From Mycolicibacterium frederiksbergense (GTDB taxonomy: Bacteria > Actinomycetota > Actinomycetes > Mycobacteriales > Mycobacteriaceae): a stretch of DNA of 64,000 nucleotides. The translations under genes and the position numbers were made by a program. Below are positions 35,953 through 44,911 of this stretch, in pieces. The notes beneath the pieces are model-generated. The model had not been told where the DNA came from and did no database searches. It saw nothing but the letters and a program-made list of their open reading frames with translations. Within the stretch, counting starts at the first letter, position 1, and each line of letters begins with the position of its first letter. The stretch is from contig NZ_JARXVE010000003.1 of NCBI RefSeq assembly GCF_029893345.1, positions 496,001 through 560,000 on the forward strand, read 5' to 3'.

Positions 35953-37884
35953 ATGGAAACCCTGATCAATATCGACAACGGTGGCACGCTCACCGACATC
36001 TGCGTGTGGGACGGCAACGCATTCACCTTCACGAAGACCCTGACCACGCCGCATGACCTGTCGGAATGCTTGTTCACCGGTATCGAAAAAGCGTCGGAGG
36101 CACTGTACGGCGAGGCGGATATCACCCGGCTGCTGCACGCCACCGAGCACATCCGCTACTCCACCACACAGGGCACCAACGCCCTGGTGGAGCGGCGGGG
36201 ACCGAAGATCGGTGTCCTCACCACGATCCCGGATCTGCAGACCGCCATGCAACAGACCGCCGCCGAGAAGAAGCTGTTCACCGGCCTGGTTTCGGACCGC
36301 TTCCTGAGCCTGGAATCCACCGTCGACGACGAGGCCTTCGAGTTCGACGCGGTGCAGAAGATCAACCGGCTCACCACCTTGGGTGCGGCCCGGGTCGTCA
36401 TCGCCGGGAGCAGCCCCGAGAAAGAGCGGCGGCTCCGGCACGTTCTGCTCCGCAAGTTCCCGCGTCATCTCCTCGGGTCGGTGCCGCTGATCTACAGCTG
36501 GGAGCTGGCCGGCGACCGCAATGACGTCAGGCGGGTCTGGTCGTGCGTCGTGAACTCGTTCCTCCATCCCACGATGGAGCGCTTCCTCTACAGCGCCGAG
36601 CGTCGGCTGCAGGACTACAAGGTGGCCAACCCGTTGCTCGTCTACCGCAACGACGGGGCTTCGTCGCGGGTCGCCAAATCGGTCGCGTTGAAGACCTACT
36701 CATCGGGTCCGCGGGGCGGGCTGGAAGGCACCTCGGCGTTGGCCAAGGTCTACGGCCTCGAGCACGCCCTGATGATGGACATCGGCGGTACCACCACCGA
36801 CGTCGGCATGGTCGAGGACGGCGCGGTGGCGGTAGCCGATCGGGGCGCCATCGAGGACGTGCAGATCTCGTATCCCATGAGCGATGTCACGTCCGCCGGT
36901 GTCGGTGGATCGTCGGTGATCCAACTGGTCGATGGTGAGCTCAGGGTCGGACCGAAATCCGTTGGCGCCGCGCCCGGTCCGGCATGCTTCGGCTTCGGCG
37001 GCAAGCAGGCCACCATCACCGACGTCAACTTGCTGCTCGGCATCCTCGATCCTGACACCTATCTCAATGGCACCTTCAGGCTCGACCCGAGTCGGTCGAA
37101 GGCGGTCATCACCGAGACCGTCGCTGAGCCGCTCGGAATCTCGCTCGAAGAAGCACTGATCCGGATGGAACACGCCTACTTCCAGGCGCTGTCCACGTCG
37201 TTCGCCCACCTGGTCCGCGACGACACGACCCTGCTGGCGTTCGGCGGTGCGGGTCCGATGAGCGCGGCCGGGGCGGCACGACTGGCCGGTGTGAAGCAGG
37301 TGCTGATTCCCCGGACCGCCGCGGTCTTCTCCGCATTCGGCATCTCGTTCTCCGATATCGGCAAGACCTATGACGTGATCGTTCCCGGATCCTCCACCGG
37401 AGCTGCCCGGGAGACCTATGACGCACTGCTGGCCCGAGCCGAGCGGGATATGTTCCAAGAGGGCTATTCCCTGGCCGACTGCGAAACCTCATGGCAGCTG
37501 CTCGTGGAGAGCGTCGACGAGCGGGATTCCGCGGCTGACGGCAAGGTCTCGCGCCTGGCATATCAGCCGGGGGACGAAGTCGACTATCCCGGTTGCGTGG
37601 TGTCCCTGCAGCTGAACGTCACTGCGCCGTTGTCGCATCCCGAACTGGTGCAGGGCAATTCGGTGAAGCCGAGCCCGGCCACCTCGGTGATCCACCGATC
37701 CGTCCGTGCGACGGCAGACCGGGTCGACGACGTCCCGGTGTACGTCCTCGACGAACTCAATCCGGGTCACACCGGCGAAGGGGCCGCCATCATCGAAGGC
37801 CCGTTCTTCACCGCTCGGGTCTTGCCGGGCTGGACATTTCGCCTCACGTGGGCCGGCGACCTGCTGCTCACCGACAACAACTGA
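35953..37884 (+). CDS. Ketone carboxylase, small HyuA-like ATPase subunit (Apc1-like)
   Basis: The 643-residue protein (about 69 kDa) belongs to the hydantoinase A/acetone carboxylase beta group. The two ASKHA nucleotide-binding motifs are present: IDNGGTLTD near residue 8 and DIGGTTTDVG from Asp276. SGPRGG and LAFGGAGPMSAAG also fit. Members activate the ketone or bicarbonate at the expense of ATP. It is shorter than the second HyuA-like protein of the same operon, matching the roughly 70-kDa Apc1 of acetophenone carboxylase. It is first of five genes. The start ATG at 35953 gives the natural N-terminus; an open frame upstream runs through the regulatory region. Confidence 0.82.
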   Translation: METLINIDNGGTLTDICVWDGNAFTFTKTLTTPHDLSECLFTGIEKASEALYGEADITRLLHATEHIRYSTTQGTNALVERRGPKIGVLTTIPDLQTAMQQTAAEKKLFTGLVSDRFLSLESTVDDEAFEFDAVQKINRLTTLGAARVVIAGSSPEKERRLRHVLLRKFPRHLLGSVPLIYSWELAGDRNDVRRVWSCVVNSFLHPTMERFLYSAERRLQDYKVANPLLVYRNDGASSRVAKSVALKTYSSGPRGGLEGTSALAKVYGLEHALMMDIGGTTTDVGMVEDGAVAVADRGAIEDVQISYPMSDVTSAGVGGSSVIQLVDGELRVGPKSVGAAPGPACFGFGGKQATITDVNLLLGILDPDTYLNGTFRLDPSRSKAVITETVAEPLGISLEEALIRMEHAYFQALSTSFAHLVRDDTTLLAFGGAGPMSAAGAARLAGVKQVLIPRTAAVFSAFGISFSDIGKTYDVIVPGSSTGAARETYDALLARAERDMFQEGYSLADCETSWQLLVESVDERDSAADGKVSRLAYQPGDEVDYPGCVVSLQLNVTAPLSHPELVQGNSVKPSPATSVIHRSVRATADRVDDVPVYVLDELNPGHTGEGAAIIEGPFFTARVLPGWTFRLTWAGDLLLTDNN

Positions 37885-37933
37885 CCGCGCAACCCACCCA
37901 GACCAACTCGCTTTTGAAGGAAGGAGACTTGCG

Positions 37934-38362
37934 ATGCGAGTCCCCATGACCGAATACCTCGCCATCGATCTCGACACCGAACGATGGGTATGCCGCGTAT
38001 GCGCCCATGACATGGGTTCGGCCCACGGGAATTACAAGCCGAGCACCCTGGTCTACGACCGTGACCCGCGCGAGATCCACCAACCGATCATCGACCCGGA
38101 GCGCTACGAGTACACCTTCAGCCCGGACCCCACGTACTGCCGGATCCTGGAGTACTACTGCCCCGGATGTGCGACCCAGATCGAGTGCGAGTACCTCCCC
38201 CCGGGGCATCCGCCGGCCGTCGACCTCGTGATCGATATCGCCGCGCTACGAAAGCAATGGGAAGAACGCGGCCTCGACGCAGAGGCCGTCCACAACTACG
38301 GCCCGGGCGAGGACGCCCAAAAGTACACGGCCGCGCTCAAGGCCTCCACCCACCACCACTGA
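37934..38362 (+). CDS. Ketone carboxylase gamma subunit, zinc-ribbon (Apc2/AcxC-like)
   Basis: The 142-residue protein (about 16 kDa) has two CxxC pairs, Cys20/Cys23 (WVCRVC) and Cys76/Cys79 (YCPGCA), plus Cys69 and Cys85, and fits the small subunit of acetone/acetophenone carboxylases. The sequence YEYTFSPDPTYCRILEYYCP is characteristic. It probably binds zinc and organises the large subunits. The ATG at 37934 has a strong GAAGGAAGGAG upstream. Confidence 0.85.
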   Translation: MRVPMTEYLAIDLDTERWVCRVCAHDMGSAHGNYKPSTLVYDRDPREIHQPIIDPERYEYTFSPDPTYCRILEYYCPGCATQIECEYLPPGHPPAVDLVIDIAALRKQWEERGLDAEAVHNYGPGEDAQKYTAALKASTHHH

Positions 38363-38391
38363 TTCGTACCTCAACCTGGAGATCTACTGAC

Positions 38392-40521
38392 ATGAAACGC
38401 ATTTCAGTCGACATCGGTGGCACCTTCACCGACTGCTTCTTCGTCTGGGACGACATCTACGTCGATGCCAAGGCGCTGACCACCCACCACAATCTGGCCA
38501 TCGGGTTCAACGATGCGCTCGACCTCGCCTGCAAGCGCGCCGGGTTGGACCGCTCCACGGTGCTCTCGGAAGTGGACTCGGTGCGCTACGCCACCACGTT
38601 GGGCACCAATGCGCTCATCGAACGCAAAGGGCCCAAGGTGGCGGCCATCGTCACCCATGGGTTCGAGGACACCATCCCGCTGTCGCGTGGCCGTGGCTAC
38701 GGCGAAGGCCTGGACTACTCCCTGCAGCAGAATCTTCCCGCCGCGGAGCGGCCCGAGCCGCTGGTGCCGCGGGCGATGATCCGATCGGTCAAGGAACGCA
38801 TCAACTCTGCCGGCAAGATCGTGGCCCGGCTGGATCCTGACAACGTGCGCACGGTCGTACGCGAACTCGTCGATGCGGGCGCCGAGGCGATCGTGGTGTC
38901 GTTGGTCAATTCGACCGAGAACCCGGAGCATGAGCTCGCGATCCAGGAGATCATCCTGGACGAGTTTCCGCCGCACGAGCTCGGAGCTATCCCGGTGTTG
39001 CTCGGGCATCAGGTCTCCGGCCGTAAAGGTGAGTACGTGCGCGCGACGTCGACGATCATCGACGGCTATCTGCACGAGATCATGTTCCACGCGCTGGCGC
39101 AGCTGTCGACCAACCTGCGGGACTTCGGCTACGACAAGCCGATGTCGGTCATCCACAACTCCGGTGGCATGGCCCAGATGAACTCGACCGACGCGCTGCA
39201 GACCATCCACTCCGGTCCGATAGCCGGTGTGGGTGCCGCGGAACACCTTTCGAATGAGACCGGCATCGGCCATGTCATCGCCACCGATATGGGTGGCACC
39301 TCGTTCGACATCGGTCTGGTACCGGAGGGCGGTGTCAAGCACTATGACTTTCTGCCCACCATCGACCGGTGGCTGGTCTCGGTTCCGATGGTCCACCTGG
39401 ACACCCTGGGTGCAGGCGGCGGATCCATCGCCAGTTATGACCGCATCCACAACTCGATCAAGATCGGCCCGAAGTCCGCGGGGTCCAACCCCGGCCCGGC
39501 ATGCTACGACCGCGGCGGGCTCCGCCCCACCGTGACCGACGCCGACCTTCTCCTCGGGTACCTCGACCCGGACAACTACGCCAACGGTTACATCAAACTC
39601 AATCCGAAGCGGTCGCTGTTCGCCATCGAAGAGGATCTGTGCGACCCCCTGGACATGGATCCGATCGACGTGGCGCGGGTGATCAAAGACGGCGTCGATG
39701 AGCAGATGGCCATCGGCATCGGCAAAGAACTGCGCGTGCGGGGCTACCTTCCCGAGGACTTCACCATGCTCGCCTACGGCGGCAACGGCCCACTGCACGC
39801 ATGCGGTGTCGCACGGCACGCCGGGATCAAACGAGTTCTGGCACCGCCGTTCTCCTCGGTGTTCTCGGCGTGTGGCGCGGGGAACATGAAGCAGCTGCAT
39901 TTCCACGAGCGCGGCGTGCACATCACGATGTACAACGCCACCACCCGCGCCCTGTACGACAACTACGCCGAATTCAACTCGGTCGTACAGGAACTGGAGG
40001 CTGCCGGGCGGGAAGACCTGATCCGCCAAGGATTCTCCAGTGATGATGTCCGGTACCGGCTCGAACTCGACATGCGGTACGGCAACCAGCTGCTGACGCA
40101 GGCCGTGGCGCTGACCGGCCTGCACCGCATCAACGGCGTCAAGGAAGTCCTGGACATCATCAAGACCTTCGGCGACGTCTACAGTCACCGCTTCGGGGCC
40201 TCTTCGGCGGCACCTGAGGCCGGAATCCGTTGCAGTACGGTGCGAGTGGCGTCGTTTGTCGACGGTGACGTGGTGAATTTCGAATCGCTCGAACACGGTG
40301 GCTCCCGGACCGCCCCGACACCGGTCGGTAGCCGTATCGCCCATTTCATCGGAAGCGACGATCCGATCGACACGCCGGTCTACGACCAGGATTCACTCGG
40401 CGCCGATCGGGTGATCACCGGGCCGGCGATCGTGACCACCGAGAACACCACGTTCCTCGTCGAGCCCGGTTGGCGGCTCGAGCCCACGGCCCAAGGTGCC
40501 GTGTGGTTCCTGCAGGACTGA
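38392..40521 (+). CDS. Ketone carboxylase beta subunit, large HyuA-like ATPase (Apc3/AcxA-like)
   Basis: The 709-residue protein (about 77 kDa) is a full-length hydantoinase A/acetone carboxylase beta-type subunit. It has DIGGTFTDC at residues 6-14, TTLGTNALIERKG, RGYGE, SGPIAGVGAAE and the second phosphate motif DMGGTSFDIG from Asp299. LDTLGAGGGSIA, GPKSAGSNPGPACYDRGG and YGGNGPLHACGVAR are family signatures. It carries the ATP-dependent phosphorylation step. Together with the first gene it gives the operon two different ATPase subunits, unlike acetone carboxylase, which has one. Confidence 0.88.
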   Translation: MKRISVDIGGTFTDCFFVWDDIYVDAKALTTHHNLAIGFNDALDLACKRAGLDRSTVLSEVDSVRYATTLGTNALIERKGPKVAAIVTHGFEDTIPLSRGRGYGEGLDYSLQQNLPAAERPEPLVPRAMIRSVKERINSAGKIVARLDPDNVRTVVRELVDAGAEAIVVSLVNSTENPEHELAIQEIILDEFPPHELGAIPVLLGHQVSGRKGEYVRATSTIIDGYLHEIMFHALAQLSTNLRDFGYDKPMSVIHNSGGMAQMNSTDALQTIHSGPIAGVGAAEHLSNETGIGHVIATDMGGTSFDIGLVPEGGVKHYDFLPTIDRWLVSVPMVHLDTLGAGGGSIASYDRIHNSIKIGPKSAGSNPGPACYDRGGLRPTVTDADLLLGYLDPDNYANGYIKLNPKRSLFAIEEDLCDPLDMDPIDVARVIKDGVDEQMAIGIGKELRVRGYLPEDFTMLAYGGNGPLHACGVARHAGIKRVLAPPFSSVFSACGAGNMKQLHFHERGVHITMYNATTRALYDNYAEFNSVVQELEAAGREDLIRQGFSSDDVRYRLELDMRYGNQLLTQAVALTGLHRINGVKEVLDIIKTFGDVYSHRFGASSAAPEAGIRCSTVRVASFVDGDVVNFESLEHGGSRTAPTPVGSRIAHFIGSDDPIDTPVYDQDSLGADRVITGPAIVTTENTTFLVEPGWRLEPTAQGAVWFLQD

Positions 40522-40560
40522 CCGAACCCCCGAACCGTCGAGAAAGTTGAGCACGAGACC

Positions 40561-42873
40561 ATGACCGCAGTCAACGAACGACCGGCCGCCACGCTGACAA
40601 ACGAAGAACAGCAGTGGGTGGACAAGTTCATGGACGAAACCACCCTGTTCCTGGGGCCGGACCCCGAGATCATGCGCAGCCACAGCATTTCCGAACGGAC
40701 TGCGCACGAAGAGGTGGCCATCGCCGCCGGCGTGGACCGGCTGCAGGTGGAACGCATCCGCAAGCGGATCGCGGGCGCCCTGGACGAGGGCTACGAGATG
40801 TGCGAGGCCCAGGGCGCGGCCCCGGGTGCCAAGTGGGGCGACCTCACCACGGCGATCTATACCGCTGCCGGGGACGTGTCGTACCTGTCGTGCCACGGCG
40901 TCATAGCCTTCAGCGCGATCCTGCACCATCCGATTCGGTACATCATGAAGTACTGGAAGGACGACCCGACCGTTGGCGTCAACGAGGGTGACGGCTTCAT
41001 CCACAATGACGCCAGGTACGGCAACGTGCACAACACAGACCAGTCGATGATCATGCCGATCATGCGTGACGGCAGCATCGTCGCATGGGTCGCCGCCACC
41101 ATCCACGAAGGTGAGAACGGCGCGTGCGAACCCGGGGGTATGCCCTCGGGTTCAGAGACGCCCTTCGACGACGGCCTGCGCATGAGCCCGTTCAAGATCG
41201 TCGAACGCGGTGAGCTGCGCCGGGATCTGCTGACCTTCCTCCAGCATTCGGTGCGCGATCCGAAGCTGCAACTGGCGGACTTGAAGGTGAAGATCACCGC
41301 GGTGCGCAAGATCATGGAGCGCATCGACAAGGTGATCGACGAGGTGGGTGTCGACACCTTCGTGGCCGCACTCCGGACCACCGTCGAAGATGTCGACGCC
41401 GAGGTCCGTCGCCGCATCGCCGAGTTGCCGGACGGTACGTACCGGTTTGACCAATTCATGGACAGTACGCTCAAAGAGAACATCCTCATCAAGATCGCGT
41501 GCAAGATCACCGTCAAAGGTGACACCATGACCGTCGACCTGCGCGGAACCGGACCGGAAATCATGAACCGCGCGATCAACTCGCCCCTGTGCTCGGTGAA
41601 ATCCATGATGATGCAGGCGATTCTGGCGTTCTGGTGGCCGGACCTGCCCCGCTGCACCGCGGCCATGAGCTGCATCGAGATCGTCTCTGACGAGGGCACC
41701 TGGGCAGACGCCTCCTACGATGCCCCGATGGGACAGTCCCTGCAGGCCTCGTTCCGCGGATTCTCGGCGATGCAGGCGCTTTACAGCCGGATGTCGTTCT
41801 CCACGCCGCACAAGTACAGCAACGTGGTCGCGAACTGGTTCAACCAGATCAACACCTTCCTCTGGGGCGGTATCACCCAACATGGCGACATGGTGGGCAA
41901 CCTGTGCGCCGATCTCAACGGAATGCCCGGTGGGGCAAAGCCATTCCGGGATGGGGAGGACGCGGTATCGCCGCTGTTCTGTGCGATGGCCGACACCGCC
42001 GAACAGGAGGTGATGGAGGAGGAGGTGCCGTTCATGCAGCTCGTGTCCAAGCGCCTGGTCCGCGACAACATGGGCTTCGGCAAGTTCACCGGCGGCATGG
42101 GATACGAGATGATCGTGGCCGCCGAGGGCACCCCGGAGTGGGGATTCATGACGGTTACCTCCGGGGCCAAGTTCTCCTCGATCTACGGCATGTACGGCGG
42201 CTACGGCTGCGGCACATACCCGCTGGCAATGGTCAAGGGCACCAACGTCTACGAGCACTTCCGGCAGGACAATAAGAAGTTCGACCTGTCCATCGAGAAG
42301 GTCATGAACGAACAGCCTTTCCCTGACGGCCGGTACTCGACCTATCACATGGGGCTGCAGTTCGATCGCGCCAAGGACGGCGAGCTCTACATGATCAGCC
42401 AGGGCGCCGGCGGCGGCTACGGCGACCCGTTGGAGCGTTCGCCGGAGTCGGTGATCCGGGACGCCGAACTGGGGCGGATCAGCCAGAAGGTGGCCGAGGA
42501 CATCTTCGCCGTTCGCTACGATCCGGCGACCTTCCGGATCGACGCAAGCGGCACCGAGCAGGCCCGCGCTGGTGCGCGCCTGGCGCGTCTTCAGCGCGGA
42601 AAGCCCTTCGCCGAGTTCTGCGCCGAGTTCGTCACACCGGAACCGCCGAAAGACCTTGCCTACTACGGATCTTGGGGAACCTGGGAAGCCGGCAACGAGG
42701 ACATCACGGCGACCGTGTACACGATCGACGGTCCAGAGCGGGTCAAGGCTCCGCTGGCCGAGTTGCCGCTGGTGGTGGTCCCCGACCGCCGTGAGGTCAA
42801 GATCGCCAAGCTCGAGTCGCGGATCGCCGAACTCGAGGCGCGTTACGGCGAGACGGTCAGCAAACTCACCTGA
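40561..42873 (+). CDS. Ketone carboxylase alpha subunit, HyuB-like (Apc4/AcxB-like)
   Basis: The 770-residue protein (about 86 kDa) belongs to the hydantoinase B/acetone carboxylase alpha group, with family signatures such as GDVSYLSCHGVIAFS, NEGDGFIHNDARYGNVHNTD, ACEPGGMPSGSETPFDDG and the Gly-rich ISQGAGGGYGDPLERSPE near the end. In acetone carboxylase this subunit carries the metal and carboxylates the enol(phosphate). It ends in a Glu/Arg-rich coiled coil (EVKIAKLESRIAELEARYGE). It is preceded by a 39-base gap and followed by a hairpin. Confidence 0.88.
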   Translation: MTAVNERPAATLTNEEQQWVDKFMDETTLFLGPDPEIMRSHSISERTAHEEVAIAAGVDRLQVERIRKRIAGALDEGYEMCEAQGAAPGAKWGDLTTAIYTAAGDVSYLSCHGVIAFSAILHHPIRYIMKYWKDDPTVGVNEGDGFIHNDARYGNVHNTDQSMIMPIMRDGSIVAWVAATIHEGENGACEPGGMPSGSETPFDDGLRMSPFKIVERGELRRDLLTFLQHSVRDPKLQLADLKVKITAVRKIMERIDKVIDEVGVDTFVAALRTTVEDVDAEVRRRIAELPDGTYRFDQFMDSTLKENILIKIACKITVKGDTMTVDLRGTGPEIMNRAINSPLCSVKSMMMQAILAFWWPDLPRCTAAMSCIEIVSDEGTWADASYDAPMGQSLQASFRGFSAMQALYSRMSFSTPHKYSNVVANWFNQINTFLWGGITQHGDMVGNLCADLNGMPGGAKPFRDGEDAVSPLFCAMADTAEQEVMEEEVPFMQLVSKRLVRDNMGFGKFTGGMGYEMIVAAEGTPEWGFMTVTSGAKFSSIYGMYGGYGCGTYPLAMVKGTNVYEHFRQDNKKFDLSIEKVMNEQPFPDGRYSTYHMGLQFDRAKDGELYMISQGAGGGYGDPLERSPESVIRDAELGRISQKVAEDIFAVRYDPATFRIDASGTEQARAGARLARLQRGKPFAEFCAEFVTPEPPKDLAYYGSWGTWEAGNEDITATVYTIDGPERVKAPLAELPLVVVPDRREVKIAKLESRIAELEARYGETVSKLT

Positions 42874-42878
42874 GATCG

Positions 42879-42912
42879 GTGGTGGCGGTCGCGCACCCGC
42901 GGCCGCCACCAC
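42879..42912 (+). repeat. Strong intra-operon hairpin
   Basis: Arms 42879-42888 and 42903-42912 (GTGGTGGCGG/CCGCCACCAC) are perfectly complementary. An inner CGCG/CGCG pair and one T-G pair extend the stem to 15 bp around a CACC loop. No T run follows. It lies 5 bases after the alpha subunit stop and 34 bases before the fifth gene, so it may reduce or stabilise expression rather than end transcription. Confidence 0.7.
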
Positions 42913-42946
42913 AGTTTCGACCAACCCGAAAGTACAAGTATTCGCG

Positions 42947-43735
42947 ATGAACGTGAAAACCCTTGTCGCCGAGACGCCCAGCGGGCGCAAGCGGCCGCTG
43001 CTGATCAACGACCACGACTACTCCACTGCCGTGATACGACAGGGCGCGCCGATCCCGTGGACCGACACCACCCTGGCGGCCGGGCACTTCGGCCAAGTGC
43101 GCGGACTGCTCGATCCCGACGCGCTGTGGATCGACGTTCGCCGGCTGATAACCGCGCACCTGGCGGCTCGCCCCGAACTCGTCGAGGCGATGGGCGCTCG
43201 ATCCCGGCCCGGATACGCGCTGCGCACCCTGATCGGCGACGAGACGCTGCTGGCGTCGCTGCTGGAGGTGCTGGGCACCGTGTCGAGCACGGCCCGACGC
43301 GGGCTGGTTCTGCATGTGCCGTCCCCGGCCGCATGGCTGTCCTGGGCGCACCAGGTCGCGAGCAGCCCGATCGATACCGTGGACCCCGATCGGGCCGACA
43401 GCGCGTCGATGTACGTCGCCGAGTGGCTCGGTCAGCTCGGCGCACTCCCGGTCTCGCTGGTGCTGCTTGACGCCCGCGAAACCCCTTGTACGGCAGCCGA
43501 GCAGCTGGCGAGCTACACGTCGATCGGCAACGTCGTGAGCCACTTCGGCTGGTCAGCGGCGCTGTGGAGCGGCCAGGGTATCGAGAGCTCGGCCGCAGAC
43601 CCCGGCATCAGCGTCGTCCCCGATGAGTTCTGGACTACGGGCGCCGACGTACCCGAGGGTCAGGTGCTGTTGACCACAATCCCCGGTTCGGCCCATCCCG
43701 AGCGGGTACTTGACCAGCTGGCAAGGCTGGGGTGA
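42947..43735 (+). CDS. Fifth ketone carboxylase operon protein (Apc5-like by position)
   Basis: The 262-residue protein has no obvious catalytic motif. It begins MNVKTLVAETPSGRKRPLL and contains aromatic/Ala-rich helices, WLSWAHQVASS and PVSLVLLDARETPC. I do not recognise it with certainty. Its place directly after the HyuB-like subunit, before a dehydrogenase, is that of Apc5, the additional protein needed by acetophenone carboxylase. It may be a substrate-recruiting or activating subunit, but this is inference. ATG 42947 follows the hairpin; no strong ribosome binding site is visible. Confidence 0.6.
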   Translation: MNVKTLVAETPSGRKRPLLINDHDYSTAVIRQGAPIPWTDTTLAAGHFGQVRGLLDPDALWIDVRRLITAHLAARPELVEAMGARSRPGYALRTLIGDETLLASLLEVLGTVSSTARRGLVLHVPSPAAWLSWAHQVASSPIDTVDPDRADSASMYVAEWLGQLGALPVSLVLLDARETPCTAAEQLASYTSIGNVVSHFGWSAALWSGQGIESSAADPGISVVPDEFWTTGADVPEGQVLLTTIPGSAHPERVLDQLARLG

Positions 43736-43796
43736 AAGAAACGCATGGCCGCGCCCATCGAGCTCGGCTGAATTCAAATCGATCGAGGAGGTTCTC

Positions 43797-44852
43797 ATCA
43801 AGGCATTGGTGTATCACGGCATCGGCGAAAAGTCCTGGGACAACGTGCCGGACGCCACAATTCAGCAACCCACCGATGCGGTGGTGCGGGTCGATGCGGT
43901 CACGATCTGCGGGACCGATCTGCACATCCTCAAGGGCGACGTCGCCACCGTGACACCTGGCAGGGTGCTGGGTCACGAAGCGGTCGGTACCGTGGTTGCG
44001 ATCGGCTCGGGCGTACAGCGGGTAGCGGTGGGCGATCGGGTACTGGTCTCCGCCATCTCGGCCTGCGGAGTGTGTCGATACTGCCGTGCAGGTTCCTACA
44101 GCCAGTGCCTGGGTGGCGGCGGATGGATCCTCGGCCACCGGATCGACGGTACTCAGGCCGAGTACGTCAGGGTGCCATTCGCCGACAATTCCACCCATCC
44201 GGTCCCCGACGGCGTCAGCGACGAGCAGATGATCCTGCTGGCCGACATCCTGCCGACGGCCTACGAGGTTGGCGTCCTCAACGGAGCGGTGCGGCCGGCG
44301 GATGTAGTCGCCATCGTGGGCGCCGGACCCATCGGGTTGGCGGCCGTGCTCGCGGCGAAGCTGTTGAGCCCAAGCCATATCGCCGTGATCGACCGGGTCG
44401 ACGCCCGGTTGGACATCGCGCGCGCGATCGGTGCCGATATCACGATCAACAGTGCAAACCAGGATCCGAAGGAGGTGATCGCCGATCTCACCCATGGTCT
44501 GGGCGCCGATGTCACGATGGAAGCCGTGGGCATTCCCCCGACCTTCGAACTGGCCGTGGCACTGGTTCGGCCCGGCGGACACGTTGCCAACATCGGCGTC
44601 CATGGCGAGCCGGTCACATTGCATCTGGAGGACATCTGGATCAAGAACCTCACCCTGACCACCGGACTCGTCGACACACGGTCGACCTCGACGCTGATCG
44701 AGCTGGTCGCTAGCGGCCAGATCGACACCTCGTCGCTGATCACCCATCGTTTCGCGCTGTCCGACATCGAGCAGGCCTATCGAGTGTTCGCCGATGCGGC
44801 CACAACTGGCGCCCTCAAGGTCTTACTCAGCAACGCTCCATCAGCCCAGTAG
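43797..44852 (+). CDS. Zinc-dependent secondary alcohol dehydrogenase-like protein
   Basis: The 351-residue medium-chain enzyme has catalytic zinc ligands Cys38 and His60-Glu61 (TICGTDLH, LGHE) and the structural zinc set Cys90, Cys93, Cys96, Cys104. The NAD motif is VAIVGAGPIGLAAV. Close homologues as I recall begin MKALVYHG; here the equivalent codon is ATC at 43797, with AGGAGG ending five bases before it. No ATG, GTG or TTG lies nearby at normal spacing, so ATC may be the start, or TTG 43806 or GTG 43809. The enzyme probably makes the ketone used by the carboxylase from a secondary alcohol. Confidence 0.8.
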   Translation: MKALVYHGIGEKSWDNVPDATIQQPTDAVVRVDAVTICGTDLHILKGDVATVTPGRVLGHEAVGTVVAIGSGVQRVAVGDRVLVSAISACGVCRYCRAGSYSQCLGGGGWILGHRIDGTQAEYVRVPFADNSTHPVPDGVSDEQMILLADILPTAYEVGVLNGAVRPADVVAIVGAGPIGLAAVLAAKLLSPSHIAVIDRVDARLDIARAIGADITINSANQDPKEVIADLTHGLGADVTMEAVGIPPTFELAVALVRPGGHVANIGVHGEPVTLHLEDIWIKNLTLTTGLVDTRSTSTLIELVASGQIDTSSLITHRFALSDIEQAYRVFADAATTGALKVLLSNAPSAQ

Positions 44853-44911
44853 CTCAACCGCGTCTGGGGTCAGTCCAAACGCTGCCATCGCAGGTAAGCG
44901 GTGAAATCAGC

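Noticed and set aside
38404..40344. 646-codon open frame antisense to the HyuA-like beta subunit
   Set aside because: No motif or ribosome binding site; a shadow caused by codon bias.
41152..43008. 618-codon open frame antisense to the alpha subunit
   Set aside because: Same reason; the plus-strand protein has clear family signatures.
43710..43796. Extended N-terminus of the alcohol dehydrogenase from TTG 43710
   Set aside because: It would overlap the preceding gene by 26 bases and add 29 residues unlike the family; AGGAGG points to a start near 43797.
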